A stretch of 64,000 nucleotides of DNA, from the NCBI GenBank assembly GCA_946406115.1, contig OX291551.1, positions 7,750,001-7,814,000 on the forward strand. The letters are read 5' to 3'. Origin of the DNA: Apoda limacodes. Its lineage: Eukaryota; Arthropoda; Insecta; Lepidoptera; Limacodidae. The position numbers and the translations under genes were made by a program. The notes under the pieces were generated by a model, which did not search any database, had not been told where the DNA came from, and saw nothing but the letters and a program-made list of their open reading frames with translations. How positions within the stretch are numbered: position 1 is the stretch's first letter; each line of letters starts with the position of its first letter. This document shows positions 43,901 through 58,900 of the stretch, in pieces.

Positions 43901-46900
43901 CTTTCAAACGAACCTTATCATGTTTTTCTTATTATAAAAGTGTTGTCCAGTCCGGTTTTTGTATTTTAAGTCCTAGCAACCCTATTTCTATTACAGTAAT
44001 GACAGGTCATTGACAATAGTACACATAACATTTGAATTTAAATTAATGTTTAGGATGTGTTTGTATTACCACCACTGATACTTGATATGAAGGTTGGCTG
44101 GAAAAAATTGCATGATGCGATAAGTCTGCCTTAGTGGATAAATATTTATAGTTGTATAGTTTTATTAAATGTACTATAAGAGTTAAATAAATAAAATAAA
44201 AAATACTTATATCAACAAGTGGAAGCTTAAAATCTAAAACCCGACTACCCAAGTTATATCAAAGACGACATTACTTGTATGTAATATACTTATTTATAAT
44301 GTGCTTATTGAAACCTTTTATTCGATGCCAAACAAAACACATTTTGCCTACTTTTCTTAGAGTTTATTTCTTTGTGCACAATATTAGATTTTATTTGTCT
44401 TTACAAAGCGTATATGACACTCTGCTGACTTCTATGACGAAGCTGACGTAACCTCATTTCTCAAAATACAATGGGTAGCTTAGGAGCTACAGGGGAAACT
44501 ATAACCATGCTAACAAATCTGGTGGAATGGTAGTGCCCCCGCCAAGACCAGTCTAGCAAAGCGCAAGGGCACTACTTACATTTTCTTGAAGCGCTTGATT
44601 TTTTTGAACCCTCATAACTTGGGTTTGGATCATACCAGATAGACAAAATTCTTATTAAAATTAGAAAGTAGAAAAGTAGACTTATTAAAAATATAGAGTT
44701 TCAATTTCATAGATCTTATACTTTAGATTTTATTGATATCCTAAAATCCCCGATTTCGTCACCCACTGATGTTTATTAAAATTGTTAGGGTACTTCCGGA
44801 AGTATTAGTACACCAACAACAAAAAAATTATGAAAATTTGAAATTTTACCCCCCAACCCCTTAAACTAGGGGATAGACGTTTGTATGAGACTTCCGTAAA
44901 TAGGGACCGATATAGGGACACCTTGTTATAAATAATAAAATACATATTTCAGGATTTTTATCAAATCACCCCCCACCCTTCAACTTAGAGGATGGAAGTT
45001 TGTATGACTTTCCCCATACAAATTTAATATCATACTATATGATATAAAAATTATACAAGTACACAGACAAATTTAAAAATACGTGTTTCAGATTTTCTTA
45101 AAAAAATATCTCTCAACCCCTTTAACTAGGGGATAAAAGTGTATAAGGGGCTTTTGTCAGAATATTACAACATTATTACACTTATATTATTTGATTAATA
45201 TTACTATACTTATGTACTTCGTTAAAAATTAAAATGAGGTGACAAGTATTTACAAAATAAAACTTCTTTAGTGATAGGAAATCACAATTCACCAATGACC
45301 CCGGTAGTTGAAAGATAAAAATCGTAATAAGCTGTATAAGTGGATTTAAAAATCTGATGTCGTAGTAAACGAATCGACTTATGCGAATATAGTTTTGTAT
45401 AATGTAACCACTTAGAAACAAAAAAAAACACAATAAGTGTTAGATATTTAAATTATACCTAGCGTATACATAGGGAGTTGCTTCTTCAAGTCTTCACGTA
45501 CCTTTATCACAGAGTATGAAGATTAAAGTCTTCTACCAGTGCGTTCTGTCGTGACTTTACGCTGCGCTGCCGAAACATGAACATTTATAATGGGGCTGTT
45601 TATTCCACACTTTTTCGGGTGAGGTGCGCATGAAGCAAGCTATATGCTCGGAGTGTTTCAGATAGATCGAATATGAAATGAGGACAACCGTAAGAGAACT
45701 GAGCCAAGCAGAGAATATACTGACTAAGGTGTAGAGTTTGTGAAGTTAGGGCTTGTAGAGTGAAAAGCTTGGCTTTCCAAGTGGTTCTTCAAAGCTCTTA
45801 CGGCATTGCAAACATTGACATTTCAAATATTATGAGTAAATAAACAGTATTAAATTAATATACTTGTAGGTTATACAAAATGTTAGGGTTCTTCAAAAAT
45901 ATAACCAATAATTAAATTACAACTTCCAAATTCAAAAAATGACATTTATCGACAGTTTCTCATGGAAAAATATTACGGACCTGCAATATTTTTATGGGAT
46001 TCTAATTTTGTCGAAAATAGCCTAATGATTATAGGCCCTAATCGGTCGACACATTGGTTAGCGATCGCTAATATAGCTTCTTTTTATCAGACAGATTAAA
46101 AAAATCGTAAGATCCATAATAAAAATTTAAATATTTATTATTATAAGCTTTTATTTAGCTTCACTTGTCTCGTTGTCTGTAATAAAATCTTACAAGTTAA
46201 ATTTGACCTACTTCCCGATGCTTGATTGAGTTGAAATTTTTCATACACACGAAAATAGCATAGACAATGCAATATAAATATATTAATGCATCAGGTTAAT
46301 GTCACCATAATCATTACATTATTGTATCTTCGTCCGGTTTATGCACGTGTACTGAATTCGGGAAAACAAATAACCGTTTGTTTGGTTTTGGTTTAAGCAA
46401 GTATGTATAATGTATATGGATCAAATAAATCATGGTTTGGTAACTCTTTGTCGACTGCAAAATGCTTTCCACACATTTACTAATATTAATAATTAATACC
46501 GATATTAATAAATGCGAAAGTTTGTTGCTTCATTACACGCCACAGCAACTGAAACGATTTGGCTGTAATTTGGAATGGAGATAGCTTTTTTATACCCGGA
46601 ATTAACACATGAGCTTCATTTTATCCTGGAAAATGGAAAAAAATCAGATAAATAAGTAACTTTAATCGAATCCCTACAGCAAACTTCTCTACAATTACCA
46701 AGGAGTTTCTGTTTGAAACACACGTCGATAACCGAATTTATCGCGGGCAGAGCAGCACTACTTACATAATATTGTCGACGAAATTACAGGCATTATTTTA
46801 GTCATAAATGTATACATTATCGTATTGCCATGAACCTGTCATGTGTCATTCAAAATCCGTCAGTCGGTCCAGCAGTGGGATCCTGAGTTATGTCTTGTAC

Positions 46901-49900
46901 TCAAACGACTTTTCGCGCTTTCCTACTACACTAGGCAATTTCCATCATCATGGAATACTGCGAATGTGCACCCTATGCCCAAAAATGGCGATAGATCAGA
47001 TCCATCAAATTACAGGCCTATAGCTATAACCGCTGTCCTATCTAAATTGATGGAGCGTGTGATCAATACACAGCTTCTTAGATACCAAGAAAAACACGAC
47101 TTTAAACACGAAATTAAACAATATCAGGTAAACCTCAAGGTGGCCGTCTTGTCTTCACTTCTTTTTGTGATTTTAATTAATAATATGTCACACGGAATCT
47201 CTGCCCTCTACCTACTATGACCCCAATAAGGCTATTTTTACTATTAACACTGATTTAAATATTATAAATGAATGGAGTAAATATCACATTCTTAAAATAA
47301 GCCATGCTAAGAAGAGAGAAGTTATTATAATAAGAAGCCCTAAGCTTTTACGTAAAATAAATTTTAATCAGCTGCCTGCTATTTTATCTCTGAGGGCTAA
47401 TTAAATGAACCTGAGCGTCTTCCAAACTTAGATATGTATACGTTTCATATTTGCATATTTGGTCTCCGTAAATATGATCATGTTTCCAATTTTCGACAGC
47501 AGCTCACGTGCCCTCCGATTAGCATACCGTCTGACCCACTCGACTTATGAACGTCTAGAGAAAGCAACGGCCGCCGGACCTCCCGCACGTTATGGAGCTT
47601 TCCGGCATGGTCTTACCGCATCACGGTAAAGTAGGTGGTACAGCGCCTTCGTCGTTCCTATTCGAGTTGAGGCAAAGAGACTGCCCAGTAAATCGTCTTT
47701 AGCACTATGGGCCAAGGTACTATGGTTCACTGCAAGACCGATTTAAGAGCCCTTTTTTTGACACGGGGAGCTACACGCGGGTTAGAATAGAAATAAAACA
47801 TACAAAAAATTCCAGCACCTTATCAAAATGTCTTGAAACCAAAAACCGTGAGCACTTTTTTTAAATCAAAGGGAACTTCAAAAATTCCATTTTATATGAA
47901 AATAATCCACGGCGTTCTGCGTACCTATTATTTTTATACTTAGTATGAAGATATTACCTATAAAACCGCAGAAGTAAACCGCAAGCGTCCACTAGTGTTG
48001 TGTTGAGTCAAAAATAAACATAAATTACAATGAACATATACTCATTTTTTATTTAATTCTACCCATGTCATATAATTTTATTTGAAGTCAGAAAAAAAAA
48101 ACTAATAATGTATACTATAAATAACTCATAAAATTCAGGTAACCAGACATCCGTTACTAAATTAAACTGAAGTCGGTAGTATTGTGTATATTTTAATATT
48201 AAATATTAAACTTAATTTTAAAGTGTTTGAAATTATTGGTAGTTGTATATTTCAAGGCCTAGATGTGTAACCAGCAAAAATATTTTTTGCCATCGTCTTT
48301 GTTAATTTATAGGTACAATTTCTTAGCCTGGAAATGAACACTGCACAAACCGGAATTATAATTAAATCCGTCTGACGGGTCAATCCGTCAACTCCTGCAT
48401 ACCTAATGGAGCGATTTTAATTTGTAGGCATTTCTAATCCCCATCTTCGGCCTTATACTCATCTCCTACTTAAATTACTAACCCACATTACAAATTTTTT
48501 TGCAAATACATTAACGGTTAATGCAACAAAACTGTGGAATAAATTGCCTTTATCCATTAAAAAGCTAAATCTATTGATATTTTCCGGAATCAAATTAATT
48601 CATATTACAGCAATCTTGTTCAATAAATTTAGCGTATGTATCTTAGCAAATATATGTTAATATGTGAATAAATATATATATATATATATAAAGTGGTAAA
48701 ACCTCCATGCCAGAAAAATATGGCAATTGAAGTCATGGCAATTCACACAACACAAAATATCCAATAACTTGCCTTTACCCATAAAAAAAGCTCAATTTAT
48801 TATTATTATTATTAGTATTTTCAGGAAGTAAATAAATTCATATAATAGCAATCTTGTTTAATAAACTAACTGTATGTATCTTAGCATATATATTTTAATC
48901 TATATGTATTATTTATTTTATATGAACAAATATGATTATGTTAATGTAAATGTATATGTATTTATTATACTTGACTTATTATGATGCACGATGAGGTTGG
49001 ATCATCACCTCGTAGAACTCGAAGAGTAACTAAGTCACATAAACTGGCATGTACTGGGTTTATCAGAAGTCCGTAGACAGGGCGAGGAGACGCTGACCCT
49101 GGAGCCAGGATACTTATTTTACTTTCGAGAAGTTGATGACTCTTCCCAAGGCGGTGTTGGTTTTCTGGTCAACAAATCGCTCATAAACAACGTTGTGGAA
49201 ATCAGTAGTGTTTCGACTCGGGTAGCATACCTTGTCCTAAAGCTCACCAACACATACTCTTTGAAGGTGGTACAGGTGTATGCGCCAACCTCGTCCTACT
49301 CTGATGAAGAAGCCGAAGCCACATATGAAATCACCTAGGCCCTTCATAACACCACCAAGGCTAACTACAGCGTTGTGATGGGAGATTTTAAAGCCAAAGT
49401 GGGAAAACAAAAACTCGAAGAATATAGAATCGGTCTTTATGGCTTGGGTCAGTGAAATCACAGGGGAAAATGCTAGTAAACCTTCTCAAATTGGAAGGGC
49501 TCTTTTTGATGAACTCGTTGTACAAGAAGAGTTCCCATAGAAGGTGGACCTGGCGAAGTCATGACGCTGTGATAAGAAATGAGATAGATTTTATTATGGC
49601 AGATAGACGAAACATATTTAAGGATGTCTCAGTGATTAATAGGTCCAATACCGGTAGTGATCACAGACCTGTTAGAGGCACTCTAAACATCAATTATAAG
49701 GTCGAAAAAAATCGTCTAATAAAGTCTACTCTTAGACCTTTACAGTCCCAAGCTACTGTAAGATCCGACAAGTTTGATCTGGAACTTCAAAATAGATTTG
49801 ATTTGCTGGAAACCACAGACAAAGTTGACATAAGAACCAACAACTTGGTGAAGATGGTAAAATAAATGGGACACAATTTTTACCCACCGCAGAACAAAAC

Positions 49901-52900
49901 TAAAGAGTCCAAAATTTTGCCTGAGACTCTGGAATTTATGACGAAAGGCGAGAGATACCATCTACCCAAAAGGTCTTCGTCAGATGCAAGATCTATAAGC
50001 GGGCTCATACGTAAGATGACTAGACGTGACCTGCGACGCTCTAACACACGCAGCATTGAGCTTGCGATTGAGTAGATTGGCGTCGTGCCAATGCTAGTAT
50101 ACGTTGCGGATACCTTACTCAAAGTTGTCCAGGATTGCTTGCCAGGATGGCTTAGACAGAAAATCCAACTGGGATCCAACCGAAACAATTTTGAGAAGGA
50201 AGCCGATAGGAGGATCCAGCTAGGGTGGGCAGCATTTCGTAAACTTCGTCAAGTCTTCACGTCGCCTATACCACAAAGTCTGAAGATGAAAGTCTTTGAC
50301 AAGTGCGTCCTACCAGTCATGACTCACGTCGCCGAAACGTGGACACTTACAGCAGGGCTGGTCCACAAGTTCAAGGTCACAGAACGCGAAATGGAGCGAG
50401 CTGTGCTCGGAGTGTCTCTGGGATCGAATCCGAAATGAAGACACCCGGAAGAGAACCATAGTTACCGACATAGCTCGCAGAATTAGAAAGCTGAAGTGGC
50501 AGTGGGCTGGCCACGTCTGTCGGAGGACCGATGACCGATGGAGCAGACGTCTCCTATAGTGGAGACCGCGTATGGGAACAATATAAGCTGATATGAGTGA
50601 CTTATTATCTTCAGCTTAAAGTATTATTTATATAATGTTCTATGTAAATGTTAATACCGAGGTATTAATTTAGTTATGCTTCACCTTCCTGAATATACCT
50701 TTTCTGTATATTCTTCATTTTCTATCTACCAAGAGGTTGTCTGGTAGAGATTGCTTTTGAGCTGTAGGACTGCCTGATTGTAAACTGTAAGTTTGGTTAT
50801 TAATTTTAATTTCTACTCCATTTTTGGTGTGCAATAAAGTATATATCTATAATTTTATAGGTTTTTATATTTATAAGAAACTATGTATAAAATTACTACA
50901 AATATTTTACTTTGATATATGTAAATACGTACCTATATAAATATTTGTCTAAATAAATATACATAAATACATAATATATACATACATTCAAACATATATT
51001 ATATGTTGTTGTATATAAAAATAATTAAACTGAAATATTCCAATAGTTATCTTGAATTAGGTTAGGCAGAGAGTTCCACAATCTTATAGCTGTCACAACG
51101 AAAGATTTACTAAAAAAAGGGTATTGTGTTATGGTATTCTCAATAAAGACGTATGGGTGTGATCGCAGTCTTGTTTCTAGAAAAAAGGATATTCAAAACG
51201 CTTCCATAAGTAAATTGCATAAGCAGGGTTAAATAGTATATGAAAAAGTACCGTTAGGTCGCGAGTATTCCGGCGAATATGGATTGGGAGCAATTTTAAT
51301 TATATTCAGAAACTAGATACCTACATAATCAACCTTGCGCAGACCGTGTAAATAAAACGGATGTACAAGTTTTGAAGTCTTTGAAGTTTATTTAATACAT
51401 ACCAGCTGGCACACACTACCTTGTTTTTTGATATCTACTGATCAAACATTAATAATATCTTTGTTTGTGGTTTTCCAATATCCTAAATGATATTTTTATT
51501 AATTTTTAATCTTATTTGAGACCATTTGTAAAACTAGAATCCTGTATAACTTTTAACCTATACAATTTAATAGACAACGGTCACCCTGAACAATTTTAAT
51601 GTTACGTCAGACTCCCACAATTAAAATGAATTTACGCAGTTAAATAAGCATTAGTAGATAACTAGTTTTGTATATTGCTAAAGTTAGGATATACATGATA
51701 ATAAGTTAGTAGAATAAACATGATAATTAGTTTTTTATTAGATTTTAACTTGTTAACAAAAAGAAAAATTAAAATACCTACTTTAAAACATCCTCATTAA
51801 GTATTAAAATATTAAGATATGCGCTAGTTGGTATTTCGCGGTGTTGTCACGTGATTTCTTTTCCTGTCTCAAACAAACCTTTATATATTCTTAGGGTTCC
51901 GTAGTTAAATGGCAAAAATTGAACTCTTATGATTTACTGATGTCTGTACGTCCATCCATATGTCACAGCTTTAATTCTGGTCGTCTGTGCATTGATTGTA
52001 ATGTAAATTTCTATAAGGTGTCATATAAATCGCTGTACAGTTTCAAAAGTTTTTAAAATAGGTTAAATATATTTTCGGACTCTGAGACCTTCCTTATAGT
52101 ACAGGGTACAGTATAGCAGCGGTTTTCAAACTTTTATCACCGGATCTTTGCTTGAAATCGGGAACTTCTCATTCACTTCTTTTATGTTTTAACAAAGGAA
52201 ACACCATGAATACAGATTCCATAGTTTATTAAAAAGGACAAAATCGATGAAGTCTTTTATCATGAACCTAATAAAACACGTATGGTTTAGGTTTGAAATT
52301 AAAATAATCAAAAGAAAAATATGTCTGATGATAATTAACAATAAGAATATTAGAAAGATAAAAACTTTTAGAAATGATTTCTCAAACAAAATCAAGAACT
52401 GCCAAAAAACAACAATTCTTAATTTTCACTCCACATCTATAAATATTTAACTATATTTATGCTTTAAAAATATTAAACACACATTAATTACGTAATATTA
52501 ATGTGACTTTATTGTTTTAATGATTTATGGTTAGTATCACTATAACACAAAATGTTATATATACATTTCCCCAGCTAATCACGGGTAGAACCCCACATAA
52601 TATTATGTGAAATAATGTGACTTTTTCCTTTACATTACACGTTTTTGATTAATTTACAGAATATACTTTATCTCCTTAAATTAGGTATTTATTGTTATTT
52701 GTAACGCAGTTATGTATGCGCTCATTACCCTGAAATAAATTGGCAATCAATTGAATTAATAGCTTTCAATAAATTATATTGATAATTGACAGTTTTGATA
52801 ATGCAAATATATAGTAACTGCCTATGTATATGTCGCAGGCAAATCAAATATTTCGCCGTTTCACAAAATGCCTATGCAAATCGTAAAGTATGGAAACGAA

Positions 52901-55900
52901 AGGAACAGAAATCGCACTGTATAAGTCATGTATTCATCAGGTTAGGTTCAGTTTATCTTTTGTAAACGTAGATGCGAAGCGAGCGGAGCGTTCCAGCCAA
53001 GCTTCATATAATAATCTGTTCAGTTAGTTGATAATTTTTATTCCATTCTTTACGATTTGCCTAGGCATTTTGTGACACGGCGAATTATACGATTTGCCTG
53101 CGACATATACAATGGATGTTTGAGTTCCACTCCGCTTACGAGTATCTCCATCTTGAAACTATTTGACTTTAGTCGGTCATGATATCTCAAATTCTAAGGG
53201 TACATAAAAAAGTCGCGAGTCGGGAAAAAAGTAAAAAGTAAAGTCCGTCTCCGTCTGCTTATAATAAAATAGTATATTTTATTTGCAAGTATTTACTTCT
53301 TTTTAGTTTTTAATGTTTTTGCAGTCAGGTTTTTATTTATTTAGTTTTTCACTTATAGTTACTCGTAGATCGTTTTTGTTTCAATAGCTTATTCTGGGTA
53401 ACCGACATAAAAATTGCTAAATATATTGATACTAAGCATTTATTTTGTGATTGTAGTTTCAATACTATAAGGTCTTGTGTAATAGAAGTAATACAATTGT
53501 GCAGTAAGTGATAAAAAGTGATGGCTAAGGTTCCCTGAAAACTAAATACGACAAACAGTGACTAGTAGTCAATATTTTATAAAAATAAATATTAATGATA
53601 TTCTTTAGTAAGACAACTATCAGGGATTCATGAAACAGAAATTGTTTATTGAAGTTTTACTAGTAAATGAACAAGTTGATAACATTGAAACAACTTCGAA
53701 AGACTTATAAAGTTCAAGTACATCAATCTTACAAATACACAAAATGTTCATAGAATTAAGAAAAAAACAATATACATATAGAAATAATCTTTCTTTGTTT
53801 ATGACTCCCTGGTTAGTCTTTGAAAAAAATATATTATACATTTCCATATCTATGGCATCATCAATGTAAATTAATATTTTCATAGCAAAGATTGCAGTCA
53901 AAGAAAATTAACATGCAGTGTGATCAGATTAAAATTTACGATCTTGCTAGTCTGCAGGACAAAATCTGGTCAAACCTGCTAAATACTTAACTAAAAAATC
54001 CTAAGATAACGTTAGCTCAGATATCTACGTTTTAGTTCGGACTTGTTGAAATTTGCAATATAACAGTTGGAAAAAACCAATTTGTTCCAATATTTTCTTA
54101 ATGATGGGTCCGTGAACAAAAGATTTTTTGGATATAAATCTTTTCAGATTCATACGTTAATGTAAATTTGCGATTTAAGTTAATTAAACGACGAAATTGA
54201 AAATATACAGGTCAAATACTTTTTTTGCAACCGAAGGGAAGAAACACTATTAGATCGCCAATTTCTGTCAGATTACCTAATTGCGAATTCTATATCAAAG
54301 GCAAAATAATAGTAGCCTAAGAGCCCTTACAATAGCCCGCTAAACAAGTTTTAGCTAATGTACTCCTATCGGATTCTTTCTCAAAGTTAGTTTTGACGGA
54401 CTGCATGGAAAAGATGTGCAGTTGGCACTTCTTATCTGAGGTAAGTAGTATTTCTAAACAATTTCTAGAAGTGTTTCATCGGCGATAATATTAGGTCCCG
54501 GAGTGACGTCGCGTTATGCATGACTTGTCTTATCAGAGTTTAACAGGAGACCAATACGGTCGTGAGGAGATTGGGGTGTCAAGTATTCCTTGCCACATGC
54601 GAAAATCGCAAATTAAGCAAATTGTTGGTGTAAGATGTACTATTCGTTTACTTTTATGCTTTGTCCTTTCCAGTTAAGCAGCAGTACTACGTGACAGACA
54701 ATAAGGATGACGCGATATGTAACTAAGCGTGCATGAGTAGTGTAGCTACATCTCAACTTACTGAGGTTTTCATTGTAATACATTACAACACAAATTAGTA
54801 GTTATTACATCATTGTTATCAAAAAATGTTTTTCTCAGGGTCTAAAGCACGATTACGGCTATGCTTTAGCAAGGTTGTAAACTAATAGCACTTAGAACTT
54901 TGAACATTTCTTTGCCAAAATTTAAAAAAAAACTGGCTAAGTGCGAGCCGGACTTGTGCACGAAGAGTTCCGTACCATTATATATAAAAACGGCAAAGAT
55001 CTCGTTAATTAACTCTAGTGATGAGCAAAGCAAGACCAAGACCAAGACTAGAACAGTCTTGGTCTTGGTCTTGGTCTTGCTTGTTCAGTCTTGGTCTTGG
55101 TCTCGCTCAAATCTGTCTGGTCTCGGTCTTGGTCTTGTTCTTGGTCTTGCTTACCTAGTCTTGGTCTTGGTCTTGCTGTATTTTGTTTGGTCTTGGTTTT
55201 AGTCTTGGTCTTGCCATAATTTCTTAACGACCATCTTTCAAAACATTTTGTAAACATTTTATTTTTATTCAACAAACATTTTTAAACCTAAATTTACTAT
55301 CTTTGAATTAAAAAAAGTTCATTAAAATATTATTTCTGATTGTTATTCAAAGATGGATTGTGAATAGATAGTTTAAAATCAATCATTATTTTGTAAAATA
55401 CTTTATTTTATTGCACTTTAAAAATTTAGTATTTCTGAATATAATTCTAGATTTCAGTACTTTTTTTCGTTCTTTAGCAGGCGGGTATTTTTTAAATATA
55501 AATATTTTATCTCACATAGAAAAAGGCGAGTTACTGTGAAAAAGAAATTTTGGTTGAGTCTTGCGTATTTAATCTTGGTCTTGCATAGTCGGTTTTGGTA
55601 TTAGTCTTGTTCTTGTCCATATTGTCTTGGTCTTGGTCTTGCAAGTCGAAGAATGGTTTCGGTCTCGGTCTTGGTCTTGCTTTTTCGCAAGACCAAGACC
55701 AAGACAGCAGGACCAAGACCAATATTGCTCATCACTAATTAACTCCTTAATCAATTTAGCTGTAGCTATAATTCGTTTAAGCTCGGTTATACTTATTTGC
55801 GCGTGAAATTTTGAATTTTTTGGGATAAAAAGTAGCCTATGTATTAATCCAGAGTGTCATTTACCTCCATACCCAATTTTATCAAAATTGGTAAAGCCGT

Positions 55901-58900
55901 TTGAGTGAGAAGAAGTAACAAACATACATACAAACACACTCACAGACCTTCGCTTTAGTGTGATTGTATTAATTACGTGAAACAGAAAAAAACTTAAAAG
56001 GTTTGCCTATTAATAAAGATTATATAGGTGATTATTTATTTATGACTTAGCATGATAGTTTAAAAAGATCATTAGAAGTCTTCAGCAATGTTTTTATAAT
56101 CCCAGTCTAATAATTTATAATGTTTTAAAATTAAGACTGAAATATTCATTAATAGAGCACAAGTATGTCATGATAGATATTTATGCAAATGACACGAAAT
56201 GAAGGTTCGCTCGAAATTAAAAACGGTGCTAATAATATAATGCAAATTTCGTGCAGTTCCGTGCAAGATTTTATCTACGTCTATGACCTACAAGATGCAA
56301 CACATATTATGGATATCCAGTAGTTTGTGTAGATAAATGAATATTTTAGTCGATTTGAACCTTAATATTAACAAGATGCGTTACATTGAGTACCGGGACC
56401 ATAAACTAGATGGTTCAGGTTTATTTTCAAATTCTTCAAAATAAACCATAAAAAAATCTCCGAGACAAATGGAACAAAATACAGCAAAAAATGTTTGTTG
56501 TACGGTATGTGTTATACAATCGGCAAATTTTATGTTGTCCTACCACAGTCTTAAATGTTTAGACTTAAGACTGAAGTTAACTAGTTATATAGTGAATAAT
56601 TTGGCTCTGCTTGTGTCCTACTTACTACAATTTTTATTATACCTACATACCTTTTCGCAAAATTACGAATTGAGCAAAACAATAAACGTACTTGTATGGT
56701 TCGTGATTAAACTTAACAAGCCAGTCTGTATGCCAAGGGTAAATGCTAACGAATATGTGTTGTAAATATGAATGTGGGTTTGTTTATCATATCATCATAC
56801 TCAGTGTGGTCAAACACTGTTTGAGTGTTTTTTGGACGAAGTTGTTTAGATCCTGACTAAGAACAGGAAAAACCACAGGTGGGCTCAAAGTGCACACTTC
56901 AGAAAAATAGAGCAAGTAGGACTTAGATTTAATAAGTACCTACTTTAAATCTAAAATATTTCATTAACATATGCGTATATCGCGCAAAACTTTTACCAAT
57001 GCGAACAACTTTTTCCACAATAGAACTAACTACCACCACGAGTCGAACGAAAACAAAAAAAGAAAAATAAGACAAAGAAAAAGTACAAATTTTGACTGAT
57101 TTTATAAGACCTGATGCTGTGAATATTTTTATAACGTTTCCTTGGATCCTGCAACGATTTTTACAAATAAATGCTATTGTATTGCTGTACGATAGGCGAA
57201 AAGTTCCTAAGCTTTTGCTCCGTGATGTATGGGGGGGGTTATTTTCTACTTATTAGTTCATTTTTTATGTGTGGTTTTTATATTGTATTTTTACTTAAGT
57301 TACATTAATAAATTAATTTAGTTGTATTTTTACTTTAGTTACATTAATAAATAAAAAGTAATTTGTTAAAAATCCAACAAAAAGTTTCCCGTTTGTCATT
57401 ACTTTACAAAAATCGTTCCTTATCAGCGACACTATCTAATGGTGTAATAATACAGTGTATGGGTTTTTTTTTTCAAAATTAACTGGTTCGATTCCTGGCT
57501 AGAAATATTAATTTTTAATAACCCAATGATGAAGTTTTAAGTTTCATCAAAATCGGGTCCGAGATTCCTTTGAATACTTTTCGGTATTCTTCATACCTAC
57601 TATTGGATTTGCATGCACGCGCACTTGAAAAATTTACTCTGTAGGTATAGGTCACCTGCCTGACGTTGCCCGGTCCACCGCTCGCCCGCACTATACGTCG
57701 TTTTTTTCTGACTTTTTATGTTATTTTTTATGTTATTACTATCCCGTTGCTGCAACCATAATAGCCGAATATTCGGCATAAATATTCAGCCAGCGCGTGA
57801 CCTCTCTAACACACCGCGCTGCGTGTTTTGACATGTTAAGTTAGGTGCTCATAGTAAATACGAACATTTTCGTGCTCTCTTCGTTTTGTTTTGTTTACTT
57901 TAAAAGTGAAATTGTGCAAGCCAAATAAAAATGTAATCAATTATGGCCTCTAAAAAGAACTCGCATATAGTAAGGAAGTTGATAATGCATAATTTTTTTA
58001 TTGATTACAAGAAAATACATTGTTATAAAAAATCCTTTATATATTAGCAATCATCTTACTACAACTAAAAATCTGAAGATATTCGGTATTCGGCATAGCC
58101 TAAGGATAAAAGAAACCGAATAGTAGCCGAATATTCGTTGCAAGCCGTGTAGGTTATAGTTTTTTTTTTTCTGAACTGACATTGCAGTTGGCTGTTGCAG
58201 CCATTACTGCTACACCGGACTTTTTTGGGCAAGTGTCTGAAGGAGCCTCAGCCCGTATAGCGCCTAACTCTCAAAGGCAGAAGGAGCCTCAGCTTGGGTT
58301 GTCGCTCTCGGGGGCGTCCCTTCGACAGGCGTGAGTCTCGAGCTGAGAGCTGAGTCACCGCCAGGAGGGGAGTTCCCCGTTACGCGGGTGCGGTTGCGAT
58401 TGAGTGGCGGCGAAAAGCGCCCCGGCACTCTTTGATACCTCGTGTATCCGTTCGGGCGCCGACGAACCCGGGGACGTCGGCGTCGTGTTGGGAGGGAGGC
58501 CCTATTGGGGAAGGTCGTTGAGACTAATCTCGCTATCCGGATAGCGAGACCGTCATCTGGGGCCGTTAGTACGTGCCGAGGCCGCCTAACTATAGTTTTA
58601 CGACCGTGCCGAGGTCGATCGGGTGGATGGAATACAGTTAAGACAAGTGGTTTCAGTATCTAAATGTTTTGTATGCGCTGACATCATACACTGTTCCTGT
58701 TCCTGTCCCTTGACCGTCCCTGATGCCTGAACCGTCGCTTGTACTTGTGGGACTGATTGTTTTGTTAGCATCGTATAATGTTGTTATTGTGTGTTAAAAT
58801 ATTTAAGTACCTACTTAAAAAGGTACCTAATATTATTGTTTACTCTGTGTGATTAATTAATGATGTATGATAATATGTCATTAATAAAGATCGCCAATTG

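Noticed and set aside
54900..55202. 100-codon frame rich in Leu-Val-Leu and Gly-Leu repeats, and similar antisense frames
   Set aside because: They are translations of the GGTCTT hexamer repeats of the hAT-like element.
58442..58663. Arginine-rich 73-codon frame
   Set aside because: Explained by GC-rich composition of repeat family F on the opposite strand.
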